A stretch of DNA of 22,564 bases. Origin: Candidatus Iainarchaeum sp. GTDB lineage: Archaea > Iainarchaeota > Iainarchaeia > Iainarchaeales > Iainarchaeaceae. Shown here in pieces: positions 6,859 to 13,788 of the stretch. Each line of letters begins with the position of its first letter. The stretch's first letter is position 1. The notes below the pieces were generated by a model, which was not told the origin of the DNA, searched no databases, and saw nothing but the letters and a program-made list of their open reading frames with translations. The position numbers and the translations under genes were made by a program. The stretch spans positions 1 to 22,564 of the forward strand of contig DUGC01000097.1 in NCBI GenBank assembly GCA_013331625.1. The letters run 5' to 3'.

Positions 6859-7629
6859 CTATGGGTTTAATCCCCGCAGCCCTCTTGCAATCGCCTTATC
6901 CACAATAATCATTTTTTTCCTGCTGCCTATCCCTGCAGCAATCCTTACCGCAAAGCCCTTTTGTGAAACCGTTTCGACCTCTTTTAGCGTGCGGACAATT
7001 ACTTCGCGGTATCCGCTCGGGTGCAGGTGCCTGATTGCTTTGGGCGTGGCAAACCCTACCCGTGGCATATATCCATCGGACATTTCGCGCTTGACATCAA
7101 TCCCGCGCGGAACCCTCCACCTGTTCCACTTTGCAATGCTCTTGCGGCCGATGTTCCTCTTCCCAAACCTTCCCCTAAATGTCGGCAGAGAACCCTTGTG
7201 CAGGCAAGCGTCCCTGTTGCCAGCCACATCTGCCTTTGCCTTCACAATAACCTTGCGCGATTTCTGCTTAACCTTCTTTTTCTTCGCCTTTGGCTCTTTC
7301 TTGCCTTGCGCCTTCGCTTCCTTTCCAGCAGCTTTCGTGCCCCCTTCGCCCTCCTTTAGAGCCTTCACTCCTTTTTCCGCCCCTTCCTTAACAGGGGCTT
7401 TTGCTGTTTCAAAAACACCCTTGTGTGAATCCTTGTGCTTTTCATCATGCATATTGCCGGCTTCCTTCTTTTCCGCTTTAGGCTCTTTTGCCTCCATTGG
7501 CTTTACAGGCTGCTTTTTCACAGGCCGCTGTATTTCAGTATTCCCTCCGGCCCCTGCGGCATTTGCCTTCTTTGCAAGGTGATCCTGCCAGTTCCCTGCA
7601 TCCTTTTTCTTCGTGTTTTCAGCCTTCAT
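6859..7629 (-). CDS. rpl32e: Large-subunit ribosomal protein eL32 (L32e) with ~125-residue basic N-terminal extension
   Basis: The C-terminal half is clear eL32: LPTFRGRFGKRNIGRKSIAKWNRWRVPRGIDVKREMSDGYMPRVGFATPKAIRHLHPSGYREVIVRTLKEVE, ending GLRGLNP. The usual archaeal protein is about 130 residues. Here it is 256, because the first ~125 are Lys/Ala/Glu/Gly-rich low-complexity sequence. The long start is supported by AAGGGTG six bases before ATG 7629 and by tight spacing to uL6. Extensions of this kind occur on some archaeal ribosomal proteins; their role here is unknown. The stop is TAG. Confidence 0.94.
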   Translation of the reverse strand: MKAENTKKKDAGNWQDHLAKKANAAGAGGNTEIQRPVKKQPVKPMEAKEPKAEKKEAGNMHDEKHKDSHKGVFETAKAPVKEGAEKGVKALKEGEGGTKAAGKEAKAQGKKEPKAKKKKVKQKSRKVIVKAKADVAGNRDACLHKGSLPTFRGRFGKRNIGRKSIAKWNRWRVPRGIDVKREMSDGYMPRVGFATPKAIRHLHPSGYREVIVRTLKEVETVSQKGFAVRIAAGIGSRKKMIIVDKAIARGLRGLNP

Positions 7630-7639
7630 ATCAACACCC

Positions 7640-8179
7640 TTAAACCGCCCTTACTTTTGAAACAACGTAAATCCTGTCCTGGAAAACCCTGATGTCCTTG
7701 CCCCTGACCCTTGTGATCTGCTCCATGTTCGCGGCGGTCTGGCCGACATCATCCTTGTTCTGTCCCCTTACAGTGACATCCTTGCCCTTGATCTCCACTT
7801 TCGTATTCCCGATTATCCTTGCCTTCTTGGGGTGCTTTGCCCCTGCCAGGTTATTTATCTCGACAAAACTGCCCTTCACCGCTGCATTTATGGGGAAGTG
7901 GCTGTATACAATCTCAAGCCTGCACTCAAATGTCTTTTCAAGCCCAGTTATGAGGTTGCGGATGTGGGACGCGCTAGTGCTTGCCTGCGCGAGCACATTG
8001 CGCCTGCTGCTCGTTGCAACGACCTCTATTTTCTGGCCATCAATGCGCAGGAAAATATTTCCCGCCTTAAATTCCCTCGAATTCTCCTTTCCGTTCCCCT
8101 TCACTTTGAGGGAATTCCTATCAAGCTCGGCCTGCACTCCTGCAGGGATCTCGATTGTTTCAACAATGTTTTGCGCCAT
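7640..8179 (-). CDS. rpl6: Large-subunit ribosomal protein uL6 (L6)
   Basis: uL6 lies at the base of the factor-binding site of the 50S near the sarcin-ricin loop. The 179-residue product shows the two related uL6 beta domains. The first is IPAGVQAELDRNSLKVKGNGKENSREF with HIRNLITGLEKTFECRLEIVYSHFPINAAVKG. The second is NLAGAKHPKKARIIGNTKVEIKGKDVTVRGQNKDDVGQTAANMEQITRVRGKDIRVFQDRIYVV. It starts 12 nt after the uS8 stop and in the same frame as uS8, separated only by TAG and four codons. Confidence 0.97.
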   Translation of the reverse strand: MAQNIVETIEIPAGVQAELDRNSLKVKGNGKENSREFKAGNIFLRIDGQKIEVVATSSRRNVLAQASTSASHIRNLITGLEKTFECRLEIVYSHFPINAAVKGSFVEINNLAGAKHPKKARIIGNTKVEIKGKDVTVRGQNKDDVGQTAANMEQITRVRGKDIRVFQDRIYVVSKVRAV

Positions 8180-8191
8180 AAAACAACACCA

Positions 8192-8587
8192 CTAATACAC
8201 GTATGCCAAAAGCCTTCCCCCGGTATTATTCTGCTTTGCATCGCTGTGCGTCAGCACCCCTTTTGGCGTGCTGACAATAATTGTCCCTATGTCATATGCC
8301 GGCAGGTACTTTTTCTCAAATCTCTCAAATTCGTCCTTTGCAACAGCATACCTTGGCTTGATCGCCCTGCATTCGTTGATCTTGCCTGCAAGCTGGACCT
8401 TGAAAAATCCCTCCCTGCCGTCATCAACGCGCTCGAACGTGCCGATATAGCCTTTTGCCTGCATAATCTTGAAAATCTCGAGCAGCAGCCTTGAAGCCGG
8501 CCTTACTATGCACTCCTTTTTTGCCGCAGCCTCGCTGTTCTTGAGGTTTGCCAGTGCATCTGCAATCGAGTCTGTCCTGCTCATCAT
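8192..8587 (-). CDS. rps8: Small-subunit ribosomal protein uS8 (S8)
   Basis: uS8 is a primary binder of 16S helix 21 and organises the central domain. The 131-residue protein starts TDSIADALANLKNSEAAAKKECIVRPASRLLLEIFKIMQAKGYIG. Its C-terminal half has FERFEKKYLPAYDIGTIIVSTPKGVLTHSDAKQ, ending LLAYVY, the usual archaeal end. Two adjacent ATGs (8587 and 8584) follow GGGAGTG, so the exact start is open by one codon. The stop is TAG, at the family-typical C-terminus. Confidence 0.97.
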   Translation of the reverse strand: MMSRTDSIADALANLKNSEAAAKKECIVRPASRLLLEIFKIMQAKGYIGTFERVDDGREGFFKVQLAGKINECRAIKPRYAVAKDEFERFEKKYLPAYDIGTIIVSTPKGVLTHSDAKQNNTGGRLLAYVY

Positions 8588-8599
8588 CCATCACTCCCG

Positions 8600-8758
8600 C
8601 TAATCGTACTTCCTAAAGCCGATCCTTTCGGCATTGTCCTTAAAGCATCTCCTGCAAATGTGCATGTCATACCTGCCCATGACTCCCTTGTGCGTGCCGC
8701 ACATGCTGCACATCTTTGGCTGGACCTTCCATGGCTTTTTTACCTTCTGCTCGCTCAT
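8600..8758 (-). CDS. rps14: Small-subunit ribosomal protein uS14 (S14), zinc-binding form
   Basis: This 52-residue gene begins MSEQKVKKPWKVQPK and ends ERIGFRKYD. It has two CxxC pairs, C17/C20 (CSMC) and C35/C38 (CRRC), that form the zinc site of archaeal-type uS14. The end GFRKY is diagnostic. uS14 helps assemble the 30S head with uS3 and uS10. ATG 8758 overlaps the uL5 stop (ATGA). The stop is TAG; TGA follows three codons later. Confidence 0.96.
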   Translation of the reverse strand: MSEQKVKKPWKVQPKMCSMCGTHKGVMGRYDMHICRRCFKDNAERIGFRKYD

Positions 8759-9267
8759 ATGACTTCCACCCCGAACTTCTGCTTCACAAACTCAATTGCC
8801 TCCTCTGCCTTGATGAGGTGGCGCAGCCTTATTTTTGTCTTCCCAAGCTTCCTCTTCTTGACCCTATATCCCGGCCGCTCAAGCGTAACAAGCACATCAA
8901 ATCCCCTTATTCCGAGCTGTGGCTCATACTTGACCTTTGGCAGGTCAATGTATTCCTTTACGCCAAAGCCGAAATTGCCCAGCTTGTCAAAGCTCTTTTT
9001 CCCGATCTTGTTGTCCTTTGCAACAAATGCATCCTTCAAAAACCTCTCGGCATTGGTGCCGCGCAGCGTGACCTTCGTGCCGATCGCAAGCCCTTCCCGG
9101 ATGCCCCATGTTGGGATCTTGACCTTGGCTTTTGTGAGCACCGGCTTTGCCTGCGTGATTTTTGCAAGTATCTGCGATGCCCTGTCAAGCTCGTCGCCTG
9201 TCTTGCCCACGCCGATATTCACCGTGACTTTCTCGATCCTGATCATTTTCATCATATGGGAGTCCAT
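8755..9267 (-). CDS. rpl5: Large-subunit ribosomal protein uL5 (L5)
   Basis: uL5 binds 5S rRNA and contacts the P-site tRNA from the central protuberance. Family segments are IRIEKVTVNIGVGKTGDELDRASQIL, TQAKPVLTKAKVKIPTWGIREGLAIGTKVTLRG, VKYEPQLGIRGFDVLVTLERPGYRVKKRK and the C-terminal IRLRHLIKAEEAIEFVKQKFGVEV. I place the start at ATG 9267 (MDSHMMKMIRIEKV), with AGGTG six bases upstream. A TTG nine codons earlier lies inside eS4 and lacks support. The product is about 170 residues, normal for archaea. Confidence 0.96.
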   Translation of the reverse strand: MDSHMMKMIRIEKVTVNIGVGKTGDELDRASQILAKITQAKPVLTKAKVKIPTWGIREGLAIGTKVTLRGTNAERFLKDAFVAKDNKIGKKSFDKLGNFGFGVKEYIDLPKVKYEPQLGIRGFDVLVTLERPGYRVKKRKLGKTKIRLRHLIKAEEAIEFVKQKFGVEVI

Positions 9268-9277
9268 AAAAGCACCT

Positions 9278-10000
9278 TCAAGAGAGCGCCTCAATTTCGC
9301 TTTTTGCCTTGCCTACCACAAACACATTATCAATCACTGTCTGGAATTTCCCTTCCTTGTCGATCAGTTCCACAAGCGTGTGCCTCTTGATCGAGCCGGG
9401 CATAACCCCCTCGATTTTGACGGTCTTTCCTGTGTGCACCCCGCCTACAATGAATGCGCTGCTGCCCTTCCCCATGCTGTAAACTTCCTCGATTTTCCTT
9501 TCAGGAAGCGATATCTTGACAGAATCCTCAACGTTCACGGCGTCTTTTCCAAGCGGGATATTGAACCCGTCATTTGTCATCACCATTATCTTTCCGCCCT
9601 TCACAACCCTTTTGCCGACGATTTTGGAAACCTTGAAATTCCCGCCCTTCGTGTCAATCTTTTTTGCAACTATCCTTCCCTTTGCATCAAGGATTATCCT
9701 GTACTTGCTCTTGAGCGCAACAACTTCCACGACATCAAAAATGCCCACCGGGAATTCTATCCTTTTCCTCACAATGCCGTTCACCTTGGCATTCCCTTCT
9801 GAAAGTATCTTTTTTGTCTCCTTGAGGTTTGCCGAAACACCGATGATCATGCGCAGGGCATATGAAAGCGGCACTGATGTGTGCTTATTGTGCGGCCCCG
9901 GCTTGCTTTTTGGCGTGAATACATCCCCCTTGCGTGAGATGCCGCGCACTTTCGGTGCCGAAATGCTCTTTTGAACCTTGCTCTCTCCCCTTTTTGCCAT
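9278..10000 (-). CDS. rps4e: Small-subunit ribosomal protein eS4 (S4e)
   Basis: eS4 is an archaeal/eukaryotic 30S protein. The 240-residue product shows an N-terminal basic segment ending PKSKPGPHNKHTSVPLSYALRMIIG and an S4-type RNA-binding domain (NLKETKKILSEGNAKVNGIVRKRIEFPVGIFDVVEV). A central domain and a KOW/SH3-like C-terminal part (GSSAFIVGGVHTGKTVKIEGVMPG, LVELIDKEGKFQTVIDNVFVVG) follow. GAGGTGG stands upstream of ATG 10000. It is unrelated in fold order to uS4 (329-1012), although both carry an S4 domain. Confidence 0.96.
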   Translation of the reverse strand: MAKRGESKVQKSISAPKVRGISRKGDVFTPKSKPGPHNKHTSVPLSYALRMIIGVSANLKETKKILSEGNAKVNGIVRKRIEFPVGIFDVVEVVALKSKYRIILDAKGRIVAKKIDTKGGNFKVSKIVGKRVVKGGKIMVMTNDGFNIPLGKDAVNVEDSVKISLPERKIEEVYSMGKGSSAFIVGGVHTGKTVKIEGVMPGSIKRHTLVELIDKEGKFQTVIDNVFVVGKAKSEIEALS

Positions 10001-10029
10001 AACCTTCCACCTCTAACCCAAATACAACT

Positions 10030-10407
10030 TCATGCCCCGATTTTCTTTCCTTTCTTGCCCTTCAATCTCCTCTCATCCTTCTCATCAATTGCAACGAGCA
10101 GCAGGTTGCTCGGGCGCAGCGGTATCTGCCGGTCTGTTCCCGTCATCTTCCTGCCGGTAATGCCTTCAACAAGCAACATCCTCTTTGGCCTCATTATAGC
10201 GCTGACCTTGCCCTGCTTTCCCACAAGGTTCTCATTTCCCCTCATCACCTTTACAGTGTCTCCCTGCCTTGCCTCAAGGCTCCTTCTGCCAAGCTGCTTG
10301 GCGAGTTCCTTGCTCAGGTGCACTGAAAAGTCCTTGTACGAGACATGCAAACTCTTGGAGTAACTCCACTTCCTCTGCCTTCTTGGCTTTGCGCTCTCCA
10401 TTGCCAT
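10030..10407 (-). CDS. rpl24: Large-subunit ribosomal protein uL24 (L24)
   Basis: uL24 starts 50S assembly and sits beside the exit tunnel. The 125-residue product carries the archaeal signature PRRQRKWSYSKSLHVSYKDFSVHLSKELAKQLGRRSLEARQGDTVKVMRGNENLVGKQGKVSAI, which includes the KOW motif. RPSNLLLV and a basic tail follow. ATG 10407 is used; a second ATG two codons later is equally possible. It follows the uL14 stop by 14 nt. Confidence 0.96.
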   Translation of the reverse strand: MAMESAKPRRQRKWSYSKSLHVSYKDFSVHLSKELAKQLGRRSLEARQGDTVKVMRGNENLVGKQGKVSAIMRPKRMLLVEGITGRKMTGTDRQIPLRPSNLLLVAIDEKDERRLKGKKGKKIGA

Positions 10408-10421
10408 TCAAACCACGATCC

Positions 10422-10820
10422 TCAAACTACTCCTGCGCTGATTCCGGCGATTTTCGGAAACCTCTCGCCGACTTCCTTTGCAACAACACCCTTCACTTCA
10501 GACCCTTTTGGCAGGCCTTTTTCATCAACCAATACAACCGCGTTGTCCTCAAATTTTATCCTTGTGCCATCAGGCCTCTTGTACTCCTTGCGCACCCTTA
10601 TGACAACCGCCTTTTCGACCTTTTTCCTCATTTCCGGCTTCCCTTTCTTGACAACGACATTGACCATGTCGGCAATGCCGCCTTTTGCACTGGTCCTTCT
10701 CCTTCCCTTATAGCGGTAAACCGTAATGATCTTGACTTCCTTTGCCCCCGAGTTGTCGGCGCAAAAGCACATGGTGCCGTGCGTGAGGCCCCTTACAATG
10801 GATGCGTTTATGGCCTTCAT
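10422..10820 (-). CDS. rpl14: Large-subunit ribosomal protein uL14 (L14)
   Basis: uL14 forms an intersubunit bridge and is the landing site of anti-association factors such as aIF6. The 132-residue product contains MCFCADNSGAKEVKIITVYRYKGRRRTSAKGGIADMVNVVVKKGKPEMRKKVEKAVVIRVRKEYKRPDGTRIKFEDNAVVLVD. The end GVVAKEVGERFPKIAGISAGVV is diagnostic of the family. The ATG overlaps the uS17 stop (ATGA). Confidence 0.97.
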   Translation of the reverse strand: MKAINASIVRGLTHGTMCFCADNSGAKEVKIITVYRYKGRRRTSAKGGIADMVNVVVKKGKPEMRKKVEKAVVIRVRKEYKRPDGTRIKFEDNAVVLVDEKGLPKGSEVKGVVAKEVGERFPKIAGISAGVV

Positions 10821-11125
10821 GCAACCGCCTTCTTCACAATTTCAAGGACAACAAAGCTCTTTGTCTTGCTGATCTTCCTCGTTTCCCCGACCCTGACAAC
10901 ATCGCCTTCGCGGGCACTGATGCCTTCAGGGTTGTGTGCCTTGACCTTCACCTTGATTTTCTTGTACCTCTCATACTTAGGGACGTACTTTGTGATAATC
11001 CTCTCAACCGTAACAGTCTTTGGCGCCTTTGCGCTCACGACAGTGCCTGTGACAACCGCGCCGCGCACGCTAAGCCCTCTTGCACTTCCTTTCTGGACAT
11101 TCCCTTTCTTTTCCGTCACCATCAT
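10817..11125 (-). CDS. rps17: Small-subunit ribosomal protein uS17 (S17)
   Basis: uS17 is an early 16S-binding OB-fold protein of the 30S body. The product (about 102 residues) reads LSVRGAVVTGTVVSAKAPKTVTVERIITKYVPKYERYKKIKVKVKAHNPEGISAREGDVVRVGETRKISKTKSFVVLEIV, the full archaeal uS17 pattern. Two tandem ATGs (11125, 11122) overlap the Rpp29 stop, with GAGGGG just upstream. Spacing favours the second, but the difference is one residue. Confidence 0.96.
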   Translation of the reverse strand: MMVTEKKGNVQKGSARGLSVRGAVVTGTVVSAKAPKTVTVERIITKYVPKYERYKKIKVKVKAHNPEGISAREGDVVRVGETRKISKTKSFVVLEIVKKAVA

Positions 11126-11412
11126 TTTCCCCTCTTGACCCTCTGCTCGGGCCTTGCAACGATTTTTTTGCCCTCAACCCTTGCCTTTTCATCACCAATC
11201 ATGAACTCAAACACGCACTCACCTTTTGGAACCATTTTCTCCTTTCCGTCCTTTTCAATCACCAATAAATTTCTTGTCTCATCGACAACTTTTCCCCCAA
11301 GGCCAATCCTTTCTGCATCAGTGCTCTCAATGACCCTGACTCCAAGGCCAATGAGCTCGTGGCTGCATATATTATCACCGGTGATGCAGTAATTTTTCCC
11401 CTTAAGCGTCAA
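11122..11412 (-). CDS. rnp1: RNase P protein component 1 (Rpp29/Pop4)
   Basis: Rpp29 is an Sm-like barrel protein that binds the specificity domain of RNase P RNA for tRNA 5' maturation. This 96-residue product has LIGLGVRVIESTDAERIGLGGKVVDETRNLLVIEKDGKEKMVPKGECVFEF, the family core. A short basic tail follows. Its location between aIF1 and uS17 is the usual archaeal position. No ATG fits; TTG 11412 has a strong AAGGAGG six bases upstream, and the gene overlaps the aIF1 end by 11 nt. Confidence 0.94.
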   Translation of the reverse strand: MTLKGKNYCITGDNICSHELIGLGVRVIESTDAERIGLGGKVVDETRNLLVIEKDGKEKMVPKGECVFEFMIGDEKARVEGKKIVARPEQRVKRGK

Positions 11413-11704
11413 TCAATTCCTCCTTATACCCTTCCCTGAGCAATATGGCCTTCACGGCTTCCTGATGCCTGCCCTGCAACTCGATTTCCTTGCCCTTTGT
11501 CGTGCCGCCGCAAGCAAGCTTGCGCTTCATTTCCTTGCCAAGCCGTTTTGCCTCCTCTTCGTTTTCAAACCCGCTGACAACCGTGACAAACTTCCCAAAC
11601 CTCCTTGCGACCATCCTTATCCTGATCTTTTGCGACTCCTTTGTGATCTCGCCAAAGTCAAGAAGGTCTTTTGGCAGGCCTGTTATCTTGTCTATCTCAG
11701 CCAC
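11402..11704 (-). CDS. Translation initiation factor aIF1 (SUI1 family)
   Basis: This 100-residue SUI1-domain protein monitors start-codon choice on the 30S in archaea. It has ITGLPKDLLDFGEITKESQKIRIRMVARRFGKFVTVVSGFE followed by CGGTTKGKEIELQGRHQEAVKAILLREGY. These correspond to the SUI1 features (RRFGK..TVVxGF, CGGT, QG-H). The start is GTG 11704, directly after the uL29 TAA, with GGGGTGA nine bases upstream. Its place between uL29 and Rpp29 is the standard archaeal order. Confidence 0.95.
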   Translation of the reverse strand: MAEIDKITGLPKDLLDFGEITKESQKIRIRMVARRFGKFVTVVSGFENEEEAKRLGKEMKRKLACGGTTKGKEIELQGRHQEAVKAILLREGYKEELIDA

Positions 11705-11917
11705 TTACTTTTTCACCCCTGTTTTCTTCTCATTCATAATCGTCAGTATGCGGGCAATCTGCCTTCTCGTGTTCCTGATCTTGGACGGCTTTTCAGCCCT
11801 TGTGCCCGATGAGATCTGTGCCCTCTCCTTTGAGAGTTCATTGCGCAGCCCCACGAGCTTTCCCCCAAGCTCCTCGGCGGAATTGTCGCGCAGCGGCACA
11901 AGCTTTTTGCGTCCCAT
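11705..11917 (-). CDS. rpl29: Large-subunit ribosomal protein uL29 (L29)
   Basis: uL29 sits at the tunnel exit, where SRP and chaperones dock. The 70-residue helical-hairpin protein has SAEELGGKLVGLRNELSKERAQISSGTRAEKPSKIRNTRRQIARILTIMNEK, which matches the archaeal family closely. The ATG follows the uS3 stop without a gap. Length is normal. Confidence 0.95.
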   Translation of the reverse strand: MGRKKLVPLRDNSAEELGGKLVGLRNELSKERAQISSGTRAEKPSKIRNTRRQIARILTIMNEKKTGVKK

Positions 11918-12883
11918 TCAGATCCCTTCCTTGGGGCCAATGCCTTCCTGCTCTTTTTCCCCGGCTTCCTTTGCAATCTCGGCAACCCCGCTCTCCTGCA
12001 CCGGCGCATTTTCCGCAGCCCCTGCAGCTTTCTGCCCTGGATTGCCCTTTTCCTTCTTATCCTTTTTCTTATGCTCCCTGTGCGCCTTTTCATGGCCTTT
12101 TTCTGCCTGCGCCTTTTCGGCAGCCTTGTGTTCCTGCTTTGGCTCCTCTTTTTCTGCCCGTTGTGGCTTTGCATCAGATGCCTCCAAAGCCTGCTGCGTG
12201 CCTGCCTCCTGATTAGTTGCCGCTGCTGCCTGTGCTGCAGCTTCCTGCGCGGGCCTCGCCTTTTCGGCAGCCTCTTCCTTCCTCTTGATATAAGGCTGTA
12301 TGCGTTCCTTGTCCGGGAACACCGTTTCCGGCCTTACAATCTTGACCTTTATTCCTATCGCACCGACTTTGGGGTATGCTGACGCGTAACCATAATCAAC
12401 AAGCTTTGCCTGCTCTCCCACTTTCTTCATATACCCGGATCCTACCCTGACCCTTTTTTTCCTTCCGCCCTTTCCTGCAAGCTTTCCGCTCACAACAATT
12501 TCCGCTCCCTGCGCGCCTGCGTGCAAAATGTCATTGAGCCCCTTGAATACTACGCTCCTCCATGAAAATCCCCTTTCAATGAGCGCCTTGAACTTGTTTG
12601 CAACAGCCTTCGCGTCAAGCTCTGGCCTTTCAATCTCTTTTATCTCAAGCTGCGGATTATCAATGCCAAACTTCCTGCCAATGGTTTCCGTGAGCTGGGT
12701 TATATTGCTCCCGCTCTTTCCTATGGCAAGCCCCGGCCTTGTGACGCTTACGACAATGCGTGTCACGAGCGGGGTCTTTACTATCTCAGACTTTGTAAAG
12801 CCTGCCTTGTCAAGCTCTTTTGCAAGGTAATTGTCAAGCTCGACCTTGTTGAGCCCCTGCTTTACAAAAAACCTTTCAATCAA
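11918..12883 (-). CDS. rps3: Small-subunit ribosomal protein uS3 (S3) with long charged C-terminal extension
   Basis: uS3 lines the mRNA entry of the 30S. The core (about residues 1-205) begins MIERFFVKQGLNKVELDNYLAKEL and carries a KH domain with the GxxG loop at 55-58 (GLAIGKSGSNI). The C-terminal uS3 domain follows (RGFSWRSVVFKGLNDILHAGAQGAEIVVSGKLAGKGGRKKRVRVGSGYMKKVG, GAIGIKVKIVRPETVFPD). The last ~115 residues are Ala/Glu/Lys/Gln-rich low complexity, so the protein is 321 long instead of about 210. TTG 12883 is the only sensible start: it abuts the uL22 TAA and has GGGAGG nine bases upstream. Confidence 0.95.
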   Translation of the reverse strand: MIERFFVKQGLNKVELDNYLAKELDKAGFTKSEIVKTPLVTRIVVSVTRPGLAIGKSGSNITQLTETIGRKFGIDNPQLEIKEIERPELDAKAVANKFKALIERGFSWRSVVFKGLNDILHAGAQGAEIVVSGKLAGKGGRKKRVRVGSGYMKKVGEQAKLVDYGYASAYPKVGAIGIKVKIVRPETVFPDKERIQPYIKRKEEAAEKARPAQEAAAQAAAATNQEAGTQQALEASDAKPQRAEKEEPKQEHKAAEKAQAEKGHEKAHREHKKKDKKEKGNPGQKAAGAAENAPVQESGVAEIAKEAGEKEQEGIGPKEGI

Positions 12884-13363
12884 TTACCTCGCCTCCCTGA
12901 CAACAATCTCAATATGCGCAGACTTCCTCTTCCTTGCCTTTCCCGATATCCTTCCCTGTGCCTGGTTGGACCTTCTTGCAAACCCCTGGGATGCGAACAT
13001 ATGCGTTATGATAAGGTTATCCGAATCAAGCCCCTTATAATCCGCATTCGCCTTTACATTCTCCAAAAGCTCAATGAATGCGCCCACGCACCTTAGCGGG
13101 TACTTGCCGACCTTTGTGAACCCCTTTGCTTCCCCCTTCTTGTGCCCTATCTTGCGGTTATACTTGCGCAAAGGCAGGTATTCCTCCATTGAAAGGATCC
13201 TTTTGAGGTATTCAATTGCCTTGTCGACGCGCATCCCCTTTATATTGGATATGATCTCCACGCTGTACTTTAGCGATACCGGCTTGTTTTTCATCATGGC
13301 GCTCGCTGTCCCTTTCCTTTGGACCTGCGCTACCTGATAGGCCTTTTTCACCATTACATTCAT
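12884..13363 (-). CDS. rpl22: Large-subunit ribosomal protein uL22 (L22)
   Basis: uL22 reaches into the exit tunnel with uL4 and is exposed at its mouth. The 159-residue product shows VSLKYSVEIISNIKGMRVDKAIEYLKRILSMEEYLPLRKYNRKIGHKKG, then KYPLRCVGAFIELLENVKANADYKGLD and AQGRISGKARKRKSAHIEIVVRE, all archaeal uL22 hallmarks. ATG 13363 overlaps the uS19 stop (ATGA), but AGAGG touches it directly. ATG 13354 (MVKKAYQ) has better spacing, so the true start may be three codons later. Confidence 0.96.
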   Translation of the reverse strand: MNVMVKKAYQVAQVQRKGTASAMMKNKPVSLKYSVEIISNIKGMRVDKAIEYLKRILSMEEYLPLRKYNRKIGHKKGEAKGFTKVGKYPLRCVGAFIELLENVKANADYKGLDSDNLIITHMFASQGFARRSNQAQGRISGKARKRKSAHIEIVVREAR

Positions 13364-13770
13364 CCTCTTGCCGTTATTGCAGTGGAGCTCTTTGTCGCCC
13401 CTATCCCTGCCTTTCCGTGTGAAAGCTTCTTCCTTGTAAGTGCAAACTCGCCAAGATAGTGGCCAAGCATCTTTTCCCGGACCTCTATATTTGCAAATTC
13501 TTTCCCGTTATAAATTGCCATCGTGACCCCTACCATCTCAGGGACTATTACCGCGTCCCGGTTATGCGTCTTCACAGGCCTTGCGCTCCTGCCCGCCTTT
13601 ATGGTTTCCTTTGCCTTCCGAACTTTTTTTAGCAGCTTGCCCAGTTCCGGTGCCGTCTTTTTGATAGTCCTTCTTGCCCTCGAAGTGCACAGCTTGCTGA
13701 ACTCCTCAAGGCTTAGGGCCAAGAGCTCTGCAATTTCCTTTCCCCTGAATGTAGATTCCTTTTTTGCCAT
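13360..13770 (-). CDS. rps19: Small-subunit ribosomal protein uS19 (S19)
   Basis: uS19 is in the 30S head with uS13. The 136-residue archaeal-type product contains FRGKEIAELLALSLEEFSKLCTSRARRTIKK. The strongly conserved VKTHNRDAVIVPEMVGVTMAIYNGKEFANIEVREKMLGHYLGEFALTRKKLSHG and an ATKSSTAITARG end follow. AGGTG lies seven bases before ATG 13770. It follows uL2 by 18 nt and overlaps uL22. Confidence 0.97.
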   Translation of the reverse strand: MAKKESTFRGKEIAELLALSLEEFSKLCTSRARRTIKKTAPELGKLLKKVRKAKETIKAGRSARPVKTHNRDAVIVPEMVGVTMAIYNGKEFANIEVREKMLGHYLGEFALTRKKLSHGKAGIGATKSSTAITARG

Positions 13771-13788
13771 TTTTCAACACCTGCACGG

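Noticed and set aside
8660..9802. A 380-codon open frame on the plus strand
   Set aside because: It is wholly antisense to uS14, uL5 and eS4, has no family resemblance, and reflects codon bias of the real genes.
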